Assembly (NCBI GenBank): GCA_002224055.1
Contig: AZLU01000177.1
Location: forward strand, 1-64,000
Direction: 5' to 3'
Source of the DNA: Pezizomycotina sp. ARF18
Taxonomy: Eukaryota > Ascomycota
Length of the DNA stretch: 64,000 bases
Shown here in pieces: positions 46,601-59,600 of the stretch (the stretch's first letter is position 1; each line of letters opens with the position of its first letter). Made by a program: the position numbers and the translations under genes. The notes beneath the pieces are model-generated. The model was not told the origin of the DNA and made no database searches. It saw only the letters and a list, made by a program, of their open reading frames with translations.

Positions 46601-49600
46601 ATGGCGTTATACCGCCAGAACAGGCCAGCAGAGCTGGACCTAGAGTTAATGCGCAAGTACGGAGCTTCAATTCCTCGCCCTTCATCTTCTGTGTACTCGA
46701 ATGAAGATGAGCTTTGAGGTTACGCCCGTTTGTAGATGGTCTTTTGCGCAACTCGATTCGGCATCCGAAGGACTATCGAGAAATATCAACTCGTCCATGT
46801 TTCCGCAGCCGCCACAGCACCAACAGCAAGGACAAGAACATGGGCATCAGCTACAGCAGCGATCAAGGGCCGCTTACAATCATCATGTTGTGGTCAATGC
46901 TCGGTCAACGGCGGTACCCCAGTCCCGGAGCGAGTCTCGAGTAGTAACGAGACGGACGTTTCTTCGTTAAGGAGCTCTCGTGGTACAAAAAAGCGGCACT
47001 AGCATCGCTTCGTCGCGGGGTGCGCCAGTAAATAGGCCGAAGCCCGTCTACAAAGATCTCGAAAGGAAGATCGAAGCTTTACTGCTACTCGACCCGGAAA
47101 TGAATATGCACGCCAACGCCTATTACGATAATTGGAACGAGGTATGGTCTTAAAATATCCACTTTATTTTATTTAATTTTTTTTTTATTTTCTCAATTGT
47201 ACACTTCCTTCCTGCCCTACCATATTATTTTTCCTACCTCTTTTTCCTTGTGTAGCGGTGGCACAATGCAAAGTACCTAAGTATACGCATCATCAAAAAA
47301 AATATTCTAAAAATATTCACAAATTTTTTTTTTTTTGCCCTAAAATTTTATCATTATCATTATCATTATCGTTATTATTTATTATTTTATTTATTTTATT
47401 ATTTTTTTCCCCTCTCTTTTTGTGTGTACGATTGGTGGGGAATGTACTGGTACTCGAGACTGAACAAAGAAAATATTGATAAAGAGAAAATACGCTAACG
47501 ATTTTAACCATTTATATCCACTACTACAGACGGCAGAAACTGGATTGGGCCCCCGCCAATTTCTCGACACCTGACCGGTATGACCAAAGCGATCAGGTCG
47601 CGGGTGTAGTCGGTGCACCGTTTCACAACCTGCCAGGAAGCGTCCGGGTGGTACATGTTCCCCATGTTCCGGCTGAAATTCTCAGGCGTCGCAAGTACCT
47701 GAGACTTTGCAAGAGCCCAAGTCGGAGTACCTGGACAAGTTTGAGAACCTGAACCTGGATTTGCTCTCCGAAATGAAGAAGAAGAGGATGAGGACGAGAC
47801 GAAAGAGGTTGCTCTGCCAGTTCAAAAGAACTCGAATACTAAAATCCAAGCCCTGCTCGGAATTGGGATTGATTATCCAGTCCAAGTTAAAAGCCAAAGA
47901 ATCAGCTTCAAAGAGCAGTCCGAGGGATGCGATTAAAATAAAGACTCCAACCGCCAATACTATCGAAGATCATCACCGCCCTTGGCCTTCCTCAGCGTTC
48001 GTGGTAAGAACATTAAGCTTCGGTTGCTCCTCCGAGGCCGCCGAGATCTCCACCACTGGTTGCTTCGAACCTATTATGGTCCCCAGCTCTCAGCCTCTTT
48101 CGTTCAGGGCCCATCGATTCCTATCCTCCATCTATCGAGGTTAAGCAGCAGCAGCAACATCAACATCAGCACGTTCAAGTTCAAAGCGCGGTCCACTATT
48201 TTACCCCGCAATTTCAAATTCAGGACAGCCATCTCCAGCATGAGCAGCGATACCGGAAGCACGATTCCCGATACTAACTTTCTCAGCCCATCTACCCCCA
48301 CGACTCCAAGCACCAGTCCCGGAGCTCGCATTTCTCATCTGGAGAGGAAAGCATTCACGACGATTTTAATCGACTGCTATTACATTTCGGGCCATTCTCG
48401 TGAAGGAGATATTGAGTCGATGGATTCGGAATACTACGTCGATGACATTGACGGTAACTCAATTCACTACAGCCAGCCTTTGCCTTATCGTCAAGCTCAG
48501 AGCACGTCACCGAATTCCTCAATAAGAAAGCTGGTTCTGGCCTAGTTAACATTGAGAGGAGGTTGCTGGTCAGCCGGTCCACATCTTTGACATCAACGAA
48601 GACGAGCTTGTCATGCCTGAGCGTGACCATTTCAAGCCTATAAGATCACGACTCCTTGGTTTGCTTTTCCCGATGAATATACTCACCTTGTTGCGATGGA
48701 CAGCATTCGCCACAAGGAGCTCGATCGCCTCGCTCGCCTTCCGGAAAACTACGAATGATCGCCAAAGCTCAACAGCCTGCCTCAACGCTTGCTAATCCCT
48801 TCCGCCAATTGCGCTGCCGCCTTGCATGCGCCTTTGACCCAAGCTCCCTTGAACACTGATGACCTGCCTCCCGGAAAGTCCTTGTAAAGTTAGCGACGAC
48901 GTCCAGCTGTCTTCCCGCTGGTCCGATTATTCCTCAGACGAGGATGAGAAGCCCGCCAGTAGGTGGCGCCGTTCGATGAAGACCCACAACAGAACGCTAG
49001 CAGCTCTTCTGGCTCCGGCGTCAAGTCGATTTCAACCTCAAGAAGAACGTCACCAAGGCTTCAAGATGAAGCGTCGCGGCCAGGTTCCGTCCTCGGCCAC
49101 CTTTGGATCCAACAACTCTCCCAGCAACAAGCGCTCTTCTATTGTTCCTCCACGCCATACATTGATCTTCGCGATCTCAGGGTCTCAGGTGACAGCGATA
49201 ATGAGTCTCAGACAACCCGTGCTCCCGACTCTTGGGGCCCCACGACTCACCTTGCGCCCACTCCCCCACCCCTCCGTTTCCTCCCGGAAGCCAGGATCAG
49301 GCCGCCAACTTCGGTCCCTACTTCTGAAGCCACCAAACCGTCCGGGTCCATGCCAAAGACCAGCTCGAACGGCAAAGCTGACGAGAAGAATAGCAAGAAG
49401 CCCTCAAGGCTAGCAAATCTTTTGGTGCCGTCCTCGAAAGCGGAAGGTCTACCCAACCACATCGCTAGATCTAGCAAATCTACTTTCGACGGATGGGCAT
49501 GGCTGGTTCCAGGAACTCTGGTAAAAGTGGGCAAGTCAAAGGGCCAAAGGTCCAGTATGGGATGTGGATTAAGGACAGAGAGATGGATTTTTAACAATCA

Positions 49601-49613
49601 AAAGTACTCATAA
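46601..49613 (+). CDS. Large conserved-looking disordered fungal protein, function unknown
   Basis: ATG 46601 opens MALYRQNRPAELDLELMRKY. Next a Gln/His-rich stretch (PQPPQHQQQGQEHGHQLQQR), then a conserved-looking helical block: RPKPVYKDLERKIEALLLLD and PEMNMHANAYYDNWNE. Two introns fit well: 47142-47254 (to RWHNAK) and about 47272-47529, after which RQKLDWAPANFSTPDRYDQS follows in frame. Later parts include an acidic run (NEEEEDEDETKE), VKQQQQHQHQHVQVQSAVHY, SMDSEYYVDDIDGNSIHYSQ, VHIFDINEDELVMP, DEYTHLVAMDSIRHKELDRL, and a Ser/Pro/Lys-rich C-terminus ending GLRTERWIFNNQKYS at 49613. About eight single-base shifts must be crossed. Predicted size is around 850-900 aa. I do not recognise a named domain; the helical block could be a small conserved module. 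The 49.6-kb end is well supported by an intact last frame of 216 codons. Confidence 0.65.
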
Positions 49614-51052
49614 GTGGTACTTTAATTACAATATATTAAGCAAAAACATAATAATCATGGTGTCTTTTGGTAAGGAATATTTGGAAGATACCGGCAAGGT
49701 ATCAAAAAAGATAAGTGGATTTATCACATGGATTCATTAATTTAGTCAAAAAAGAAAGATAGATAGGCGAATCCCACATTTAACAGATTTCTAGGACATA
49801 AAACACTTTTTTTTCATGTATCAACGAAGTCCTTGATTTTTTACTTTCATGTAATCTTCATATTTTCCCCTCATGTTGTCGATCTACGCGAAGCTTGTTC
49901 ATCAATATTTTTTTTTCCGCCCTAACTCATGTATCTTTCCCTCTCGATTATCGCCGGCTCAATACAAAACTTCTCTTCTCTTCTAAATTCTTCCCTTTTT
50001 CTAGTTTTCTTTCTTATTTTCTCCTTTCATGTCCTTTTTCCCTTCGGTAATTGCAGTATCTTAGCCTACAGCATTCCTTAATCTTTCGTATTCCGGGTAG
50101 TTTTATGGCGTTTTCCCCTTTTTTTTCCGATCATGACATCAACATCACTGATATACTACTTTCTTTTTCATTTCTTTGTATACATCTTCAACACCCTTTC
50201 CTTCTCTATTGTCAGTCGTGCGGCGTAAGAAAAAGGAGTTCTTCATGTATAAACAAACGCTTTCTTTTTCCCCTTTCAAATCTGGACTTTTTTGGATTGT
50301 ACTGTACTTACATTTTTCACAAAACTTGTTACGGCCATACTTTCCTGTTAAAGCGGTCATATTGACAACACGACTTAGTTAGATCGCTCTTTTTGGGGTA
50401 TAGAAGTTTTTTTATCAATATTCTTAGATAGATTCTACGAAAAATGTATAAAAAAAATCCTATGATCTTATAAATTACTTGAAGGTAATGGGGTGTTGAG
50501 TTTGTGCTAAATGTCACGTACTGACAGATCGCGAGATCTATTTGGTGGCTTGAATCTTGTGTAACGATCCAAAAAAAAAAAAAAAAACGAAAAAGCAATG
50601 TTTAAGAGCCGCAGAGAATAACTTGCGTGCTGTTAGACCTCATAGGAATTGATGCTTTTATTCAAGCAGGATGATTGTAATATGAACGGCCTCGTGATGT
50701 AGATTTATATTTATTGTCATCAGTATATCGTAGTAACTTTGTTTCGTATCAGAGTGGATGTGCTTTTCTCCAATATTTGTTTTTAGTGGTGTGAGTATTG
50801 GGTGCGGTGTCGTCCGCTTACCTCCTAACCTCCACAACTCACGAACCTTCACGATATTACTGCATACCACTCATAAGAAAAAGCATTTCGTGAAAATCAG
50901 AAGATAATTTTTAGCTCCATCATATATCAAGTGATATAGTACATATAAATTCAACATCTATTCTATATCTCTTATTTTCATTCCATATACGCCTTTATTT
51001 CCATTTTACTCACATACCACACACTTTTACATCACGCTACCCACTTATCAAA
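49614..51052. other. Intergenic, AT-rich
   Basis: Pyrimidine-rich sequence at 49830-50360 and an A run at 50571-50587. Probably 3' UTR of the preceding gene and promoter of the next. No other feature seen. Confidence 0.45.
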
Positions 51053-53411
51053 ATGACGAGCGAGGACTTCAATCTCAACGCCAAACCTACCGCTCCTGCG
51101 GCAGACCTCTCGATCCCGGCACGGCGCCGAGCCTAACAGTCTACGCCCGCTCCAGCCTGCAAACCGCCGACATCCGCCAGCTCCTAACCTCCATCACAGA
51201 CTCCACCTCCAAATTCCGGTCCGAAATCTTAAAATCTATCAAAGATCTAAAAGCAACCCACGAATCCACATCATCCACCTGCTCCTCCTTCCAAACCACC
51301 CTAACCTGTGATAGCGAAAAGATCACGTCTGCAACGAATACACTGTCTGAGTGTTCGAGACGCTAAACGCAGCGATAGACTCGTTATATGCTAAGATTAC
51401 GGCTATAAGCCAGCTCAGTGAGATCCCGGGACTTGTTAAATCGCAGAGGATGATATTGGAAAGATTATTAAGACGTTGGAGGGGCACGGGGAGAAGATTG
51501 AGAGGTTGTTTGGATGTTTGGAAAAGATGGAGCCGGGTTGGCGCATATTGCTACGCAGATGCGCAGCAGGAACAGCAGCAGAACAGCAGCAGAGTGCGCA
51601 CATTGGTTTGGATCCGTGCAGAGAGGCTGGGAGGAATCTCAGGGTTACGGAGATTCGCAGAGGAGGGTGGGGGAACTTACGGTTGATGAGCTGCGTGCTT
51701 TACTTAGTGCGGGTGAAGGAGGAGGATCTGGGGAGAAGCATGGCTTGCAGAATCACGCGAATCGTGTGGGTAATAATAACCTAACACACCCAAAACACCG
51801 TCTCTCCGCTATTCTCGTTCGAGGCCTATGAAGATGTTTCCCAGCAGCAGCAACACCAACGGGCAGCTACCGCCCTCGTCAGGCAACCGTCGCCTTATTT
51901 CCCACGCATACGGACGTCAGGCAAAGCCATAACCCCGGCCTGATAACACCCAGCAACAGGAAAACTCTGCACGAACCAACTTGGGCAATAACGCCACTAC
52001 TACCACTACTAGCTACGTCCAAGTTAGCGCAAGCTCGCAGCTAACGGGGAAGCTTCAGCTTCCTCGACGATGAGAAGACGACGACGAACGTTATCCGTCG
52101 TCGACAGCGAGTCTGATGCTCGAAGATAGCAGTATCGCTGTTGCTTCCGCCGAGTAAGCGTCGTAAACTGGTGGATCGATGGGGAGTGATAGCGTGGAGT
52201 GGGGGAGGACTTTTGACGGTGGTAGTACGGGTGCAGATGCGGACCTTGACCAACGTCACACGGCGTTTGCAGGATGATATGGAGCGGCTCCAGGAGGCGT
52301 TTGAAGTCAATTGTGCCCGTGAGAAACTCTTGAAGCAGCAGCAGCAGAGCAACAGCTGTTGGCAAAGCAGCAACAGCAGGTAAAGTACCAAACAGCTAGC
52401 AAAGGACCAACAGCTAGCAGCAAAGCAGCAGCAGCAGCAGGCAAAGCAAGCTGAAAAAGGGAAGCAACTTGCGAACCTACCACCAAACAACAGCAAGCTC
52501 GCGTCCAGGGCTCGTCAAATTAAGCTAAAGCTACCGCAAAATCTCACTGGCCTGCAAACCAAGAATGTCAATGTCTGAAGAAAAGTCATACTACGTACGT
52601 ATATTTTTTTTTCGACTCCCCTCCTTTAGACTTTTTCGTATTATCCGTAGCATAAGCTCCTCGCCCGAGGGTTATTACGATACGATATGATGCGAGAACG
52701 ACAATACATTTCTGATCCTCTTTACTGACGATACTTTTCTCCTATACCTTCCTTCTCTTTCTTTCCCGCGGTAATATAGCATCAACAGCAAATCCATGCA
52801 GAAGGAGGTGGCCCATCGTCATCCGAAACGGTACTCCGGCGAATACCACCGTGAAAGCAGTTAAACCGCCGCGCCCGTGTCGACAACGAAGTCGAAAGCA
52901 CAGGCCAACCAAAGCTCGAAGACTAATACCGGGGTATCTGCAGCGTCGTTTTCGTCGAAACAGGTTAATAAGAGCACTAGTACCATAATGCAATATTGCT
53001 AAAAGCAAGAAGAAGCTCGATTTCGTCGACGTGCCGAAGAGGCCAAGGGTGAAGGCCGCGGCGGCACCGAGCGATAATATCAACCCGAAGGCGCTGCTGT
53101 CGAATAGAACGAATGCAGCTACGGCTACTTCTGCTGCAGCGAGTGACCGTATGGAGGTAAAAAGTGGAATACTACTCTTGTCGCCATGCAAGAGAGTGGG
53201 GCACGTCAGTGCAGCGAAGGTTGGGGCAACTTCAACTGCAGCTACTGCTGCAGCTTCGAAAACAGTCGACGGCTGGAAGGAAGCTCACGTTCACTCCGTG
53301 CTGTCGACAAGTACCGGCGGTAATAACGAGCATTATTACGATGATCTCCTGAACAACGTCTCCTCCCGTCGCGTTTTGAGGAAACGAAAGGCCGTCCAGT
53401 ACCGTTTTTAA
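51053..53411 (+). CDS. Coiled-coil, Gln- and Ala-rich fungal protein, function unknown
   Basis: ATG 51053: MTSEDFNLNAKPTAPAADLS. After a shift: SSLQTADIRQLLTSITDSTS, KFRSEILKSIKDLKATHEST, LNAAIDSLYAKITAISQLSE, KTLEGHGEKIERLFGCLEKM, a heptad-like, probably coiled-coil region common at the start of fungal regulatory proteins. Then VGELTVDELRALLSAGEGGG, a basic patch (LPPSKRRKLVDRW), another helix RRLQDDMERLQEAFEVNCAR, a Gln-rich run (KQQQQQAKQAEKGKQ), KSKAQANQSSKTNTGVSAAS, KSKKKLDFVDVPKRPRVKAA, which contains likely nuclear localisation signals, and the end NVSSRRVLRKRKAVQYRF at 53411. Nuclear location is inferred. About seven shifts; an intron may lie near 52590-52770, and two adjacent genes rather than one cannot be excluded. 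Confidence 0.6.
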
Positions 53412-54103
53412 AGATTTCGACGAAATAAAATGGGGAAAAAATGACCGAGACGGCCGGAAATTCCGATAATATATTCTTCGTATCGTATCAGAAGGGGGGA
53501 AGGGTAAAAAAAAGAATAACAACGGGCGTTCGTATTTTGAATAATAGGATAATCCCTTATCGATCAATACTAATTATGCATACACGGACGTTTTAGAATA
53601 TCATCCATCTTTCTTTTTTCCTTTCCTTTTTATTCTTTTCTGTCTATGAATCGCTTGTTGCATGTTTTAGATCCCCTTTCCCTCTCCCTCTCTCTATCCA
53701 ACTTCACTTTACGGTTGCTATTCTTTTTTTGGCTTGATGATTTCCTTACTCCTCCTAGCGATGCGCTCTTCCATGACGATACACGTTACGACCACAACAA
53801 AAAGGAATCCAACAATAACAAAAAGAATCCCCCTCATCTATTCTTTATTCCTCTTTATTACACTTATCACCCTATTATCTTGGCTCTTTCTTACATTTAT
53901 TCACGTTTTTCAGGCTTGATAGATATGCGGGAATTTGCAACCTTTTTTTTATCTACCATTTTCCCCCCTCGAATTCTGCACACTGATCTATTTATTTTCT
54001 ATATCTTGCTTTTTTCTTCCTATCATTTTGAATCCAAGGAATAATATACCGATATACCTACCTACATAACGTCTAGTCTATTCACTATCACAAGGATTTG
54101 TTA

Positions 54104-54147
<44 letters not shown>

Positions 54148-56123
54148 GCTGGTTACCGAGATAAAAAAAATTTTTTTATTTGTCCACATGGGACCTGGCC
54201 TCGTCGCCTCAACGAACCGCTCGCAATGCCGTACTTAATGTTCCTAGAGCTCTTCGATTTCTTATTCAATAAGTGGGGTTTTTCAATATTTGTTTTCTTG
54301 GTTTTAGTATATTGCGCCTTCCTGTTCCTGGCAAAAAATATATCTTGATATTTTTTTTTCTAAAGAATATCCGTCCACACCTATTTATCAATCAATGCAA
54401 TTGTTCACTCCACTCTTAAGTCTTGTCCTCCTAGTATCCTTCATGGATGCTATCTCTGGAAAAAATAAATACAATAGGTGTAGAAAAACGGCGCACGGGG
54501 ATGTCGATAGATGGCTAATTAACCATAGTACAAGGACCAGGCAAGTTCGAATGATATTGTATTTGCCCTCTTGCTTTTTCTTCTTCTTCTTTTATATAAG
54601 TTAGTATTAATATATTGTTGAACGCAGTACGCCTTTTAAACGGAATATTCCAGATGCACCACTAGGATGTATAATTTTTTTTTCGAAATAGAAAGCTTCG
54701 TAGAACTTGGTGCATGTCACGCAGGTAGTCGACAACTACCAATATTCGTTCGTAGTAGCCAGCCACACTATTTTATATGCGATGCCGATGTAAGAATCGC
54801 AAAAAGAAGTCATAAACAAATCGGGAGGTCTGTTCAGAAAGAAAAAATGTCCATTTTCTAAGCTAGCTATCTGTCTAGCCTATAGAATAAGCATCATATC
54901 CACTGCAAAAGCGGGGAAACGTAGACTATCTAGAAATCTTCTGTCCTCCTTTCGCGATACCGGCAGCCGAGCTTTTTGGAAAATCTGTCGCCTTTTTATT
55001 TTTATTTTTAACAGCTGGTACTATCTCAGATAGTTCACTCAGAAATCTCCTAGGAAGGATATTGATACAGTGGCAAAGAAAAAGAGGAAAAATTATGAAG
55101 GCTGGTATTTCTTCTCGTCCATAGCTTGAAAATCCCATACGTCCGAAGCAACGCGGAATAAAACCCAGACCAAAAAAAAGGCGACTAGCCCAAGTAGACG
55201 TAGAAAATATGCTAGTCAGTTTCTTCGCTAGAGATCCCGTTCCAAGGGAGGGAATGAACATCAGAATTTATTCACAACGAAAAAAAAAAAAAAAAAAAAA
55301 AAACATCGGACGGAAAAAAGTCGGCTTCATGGGTGGAAATACTAATACCGGTAAGGATTCCAAGAGAGATTTATTGTAAAAGAGGAGCTTTTAAAAAGAA
55401 GAAAAGACATAGGCCGCATTACTACTAGTGCAAATGAAAAAGCTATTAAGAATGAGTGGGGAAAAAGTATTAGTTACGCAAAAGGCGTAGAAGAAGCAGC
55501 GAGAGATACATATCGTTAACTAGAACTTTAAGGAGAGTCATGAATGGAAAGAGAACTAAACTGGCGTTAGATGAATGTGCGAAAGAAAGATAGAAAAATA
55601 TATTGTTATGAGTGATGTAAATGGAAAAAAGTAGCAAATGCGAACCTCTATGCAAGTGTTTTAGAAATACAAGAAACTTAAATGCGAGCGGAATAGGATA
55701 TTGAAGGGAAACGGATGTGTTGTGCTTGGGATTCTTGTGCAGAAAATAATGACAAAATGCCGCCTGTTATGCAAGACGAAAAGAGCAAAAATAGATAATA
55801 AAAAAGGAGTATTGCTATGAATTTGAAAGGTGAAAGGTGATAGAATGATGAGGATGTTTAGAGTCTATACCTTCTGCCGTTTTCGATGGGTGTTCCGGAA
55901 TCGACTCCATGGGCGTTCGAGAGGAGGTGGTAGTAACAAAAATTCTTGTGAGAAGGCAAAGGGGTACCTAGCGGCAGCGGAGAGGCTATGACTAAAGCCC
56001 ATTTCGTCCCATCTCTCCCGCCGCTACCGCTTTCGTGTAAATGTAAAATTTTTGTTTGCTCCTTTCGGGTGGTAGGAATTTTTATGCTGTCTTTCCGTAT
56101 AGTTGCTTTTTTTTTTCACGGTG
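53412..56123. other. 2.7-kb non-coding stretch
   Basis: T-rich pyrimidine runs to 54.1 kb, the T12-A30 tract at 54104-54145, an A run at 55280-55303, and otherwise AT-rich sequence. No gene recognised. Confidence 0.45.
54104..54145. repeat. T12-A30 homopolymer junction
   Basis: Twelve T followed directly by thirty A. Confidence 0.9.
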
Positions 56124-56692
56124 TCACCGTGTCACAAGATTCGCAAAAACCGTCGTACTCTCCCTGTTCTGCCGATATCTAACCTCGCGCGTGGCCATCG
56201 ATCCGTAAAATCCGCTAAACTCGCCACCGCCAACGTTGTCATAGATGCTGTTGGCGTTCTCGTTTCGTGGTTGTAATACAGGCCCTGTTTGCTGATGCTG
56301 CTCACCGTGTAATATCCATCTCCCCACCGCCGCTCCTGAACCTGAAGGTATTATAGTTCGGGGGCGTTGCACAAACGCACATACCGTAGCTATCCTCCGA
56401 ATGCTAGACGTAACAGCGTAGGAACCTGGTGCCCGCAAGAAGCGTAGTACGCAGGTGGAGATGCGGCTTCGCGCCGTTGTTCAGGCTCCCCTCGTATTGT
56501 TATTGCAACCGCTGCGTTGTCTACCTCGCTGTCGTTGTGCTCTTGCCGCCGTCTACCAACCCTTAACGATCCCTTGTTCCTCCTTTGACTTCGGATGATA
56601 ATGTTCGATGATGATAATGATCTTGATGAGATGGTGGGCAATCGAGAGGATGTCGAAGAATAGTAGTCAACGTTAATTCTTGATAGTGCCAC
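56124..56692 (-). CDS. Hypothetical protein, Ser/Arg-rich, weakly supported
   Basis: From ATG 56692 the minus strand reads MALSRINVDYYSSTSSRLPT, a Ser-rich run, RRNKGSLRVGRRRQEHNDSE, and VAITIRGEPEQRREAASPPA; after one shift near 56430 it continues SGSGAAVGRWILHGEQHQQT, NENANSIYDNVGGGEFSGFY and MATREVRYRQNREST, ending at 56124. The second half reads like real protein (mixed residues, Gly/Asn/Tyr-rich) and the two halves keep one strand, as in other broken genes here. I do not recognise a family. An upstream exon around 56763-57059 is possible. Confidence 0.35.
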
Positions 56693-59600
56693 CTGTATCG
56701 TCTTATCCTTTATAATATCTTATATTGTTTGGCGAGGGAGAGGCCCTCTGCATGTCCTCTTCCTAGAGACTGACTTGTTTCCTTGACACTGCTTGAGATC
56801 CGGGATTTCGCGACCCTGTTTCTCTGGAGGGCCAGCGTCTGTCCTCGAAGGATATGAAGATTTCAGACAGCATTCTGTGGCTAGACTCAACCATTGCCAA
56901 TACCTTTGCTATGTCAACTGTCATTTTTTTATAATGGCCTTTGGGGTCAATAATGTAGGTAGGTGATATGTCGATAATAAGGCTAAAATGTTGTCGATAT
57001 ATTTCTTTGTCTGATAATGTTTCTTTGCTCTTCCGAGTAGATGATTGATTTCTCTTCAATAGATAGAAACGAAATTAGTAAATAATTAGAAACAATAACG
57101 AAATCTAGATCTTTATGTCAAATGGGGGTTTTTACGTTTGGAAGGAAGGGTGGTTTGATATAATATACTTCTAACTTCCCCGTGTACAAAAAGAAAAATT
57201 ATTATAGAAAAATAATAATGATGATAAATAAATTAGGGGAAAATAAAATTGAAGAAAAAGAAAAGAAAGGAAAGAATACACAATCTTAACAGTAGGAAAA
57301 AAGAAAATATATAAATGAATATTATAATAGAATGAGAATATATGTAGTGTAGGTATACGAAGAAGGAAAAAAGGCGGGGGTGAGAAAGAAAGAAGAGCCA
57401 GTTTTTTTTTTTCTTTCTTTTTTTTCTTTTAAAAAAAAAAAAAAAAAATTTAAAAATGGAAAAAAGAATATGAAGTCAACGCTTAATTTTGCTACTTACC
57501 CTAATATGAAATCTATGTAGGGTGGTAGGATGGATGATGGCGAGGTCGTTGTAGACGGGGAGTAGCTGGTCGGAGATTCGTGCCTGACAAAGTGGTATCT
57601 TCCCTCGCTACCTATTCCTTCTTATTCTTCTTTCTCTCGAAAAAAGGCGAACTTAACAGGATAGATAAATAAACCAATAGAATGCATATATATTCAAATA
57701 CACTGCTGTATTTTTTTGTTTATTTGTTTATTTATCTTTCTTCTTCCTGCTTTTTCTCCAACACCGGGATGGCGAGACGTCGTTTTTGTGTTATTTTTGG
57801 GCCGAGTTCCTCAGTTTGCAGGTCCCTTGACAACCAGAGCTTCCAGAAATGTTTCCCTTGGAATATTCTTTTGTCGTAATTTAATATTTTTCTTTCTTCC
57901 TTATCGTTTGTTAAGAAATTATTGTTCGTTTTTCCTTTCTCTTTTGGTGTTTTAAGTCGGGTCCCTTTCTTCTTCTCTTTTCCCTTGTTCCCTTTATTTT
58001 TAGTTCCTGGTCGTAGTCTGTTCGCAAAATTTCGTTCGGCTTCTGTTCCTGTTGCTTTGTGAAGAGGAGCTTTGTTCCTTGTAATGAAACCGAAGTTTGG
58101 GATGCAAAGAAAAAAAATCAGTATAATAGCGATAAAATGATTCAATAAGGAAAGAGCGTAAGGCAAGACAGCAATATATATTTTCTTCAACAATCAAAGC
58201 GAAGCAGTCAGAAGAAGGGAAGTAGTCAAAGAAAAAAAGGAAAGAAATTAAAAAAAGACGGATAGATAGAAGTGAAGGGTGCGGGTGTCAGATACTTTCG
58301 ATATACATATATATATTTCAAAAATAGTTCTTGCTGGTTTGGTTTGGCTGGTTAAAGTGCTTTGCTAGTCGCATGCAGGATCCGAGAGCAGCTGCAGACG
58401 GCGCATGCGCAGTTTCTCGTAGCTGCACCTCATCGAATCGTCGTCCCTGTTTGAGTACCTAGTGAGTTATGTATGTATGTCGGCAAGAAAATAAGACAAT
58501 ATGGAAGCTAGAACAAGGGAAAAGGAAAGTACTTTTCTCTCTCTTTCTCTCTTTTATTTATTTATTTAATAAAATAGATTAATTTTGTTTCGAAGATTGC
58601 ATGGCGCATGCGGGGAGCGAAACGTTTCTTCTTTCCTCTTGCCCTTCATATCGGCTTCAACTTTCCTTTTCACTTCAAGCTCGTCTTTTTATCACCTTTT
58701 GTCTATCAAATATTCCACCACCTTATAACCAAACTCAAAAGGGAAAAGAAACCGTTTTTGTTTTCGTTTTGTATCTATTTTTCTTTTTATTTTTACTTCA
58801 GCCTTATCTCATTCCGCTTCTCCTTGAAAGTCCTAAAAAAATCAGTTGATCATCGTGGGACCTACCTGTGTACAGACCTCGAGTGCCAGAAAATATCAGC
58901 CAAATCGTAAAACGGGATGAAATCGGTGTTTGCGCAATGGCTGCTAAGCTGGGTTAGATAAGACTGGAACGCGAGGCGCATTCTTTTTCGACTCACATGA
59001 ATAAAGGGGAAGAGAGCGGGCAGTTAATCAGATCGTCCGTCAGGTACAAAGCACTGGTTCCTTTTTCCTGCCTCTGCCGACGTACCTATCTTTTTTTTTT
59101 TTTTTTTTTTAAGCACCTCTGCTTTGCCTCTCTTGCGAGTTATGTGCGGCGTATGCACGTTTCTTTAAAAAGGAGGAGCAAGACGGGCTCACAGGATCAA
59201 GACCCGCTGCAAAACCCACTTTGCGTCCTCACTTTGTTCCTTCGACTTTTGGTCTACTCCTATATATCACGCGGTCAGTTTTGATTGCCAATAGGGCTGC
59301 TGAAAAATAAATAAATGTCTTCTTGCACGCCTCTTACCTTTATAAGGGAAACTTGAAACTTGAAGAGAGCGTAAGAGAAATGAGAGAATACCCAGGCTGC
59401 CTCAGGGTCAAAGAGTGAGAAGGTTTTGATTAATACACAGGCTTCGGTGACTACTAGCCCTAAGAGAGGGGTAAAACTGGACCAGAAAAAAAAGAAAATA
59501 AACCCAGGGAGCGACAAAAGCTCGATGACGAGAAAATAAGGGCCGAAAAAAAAAAAAAAAAGGAAAAAGAAACGTGGATAAGGACGTACCTTTTTGAAGT

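Noticed and set aside
57732-58193. Lys-rich minus-strand frame of 153 codons
   Set aside because: Composition follows T-rich plus-strand runs; no protein-like domain, and similar frames appear in every homopolymer-rich stretch.
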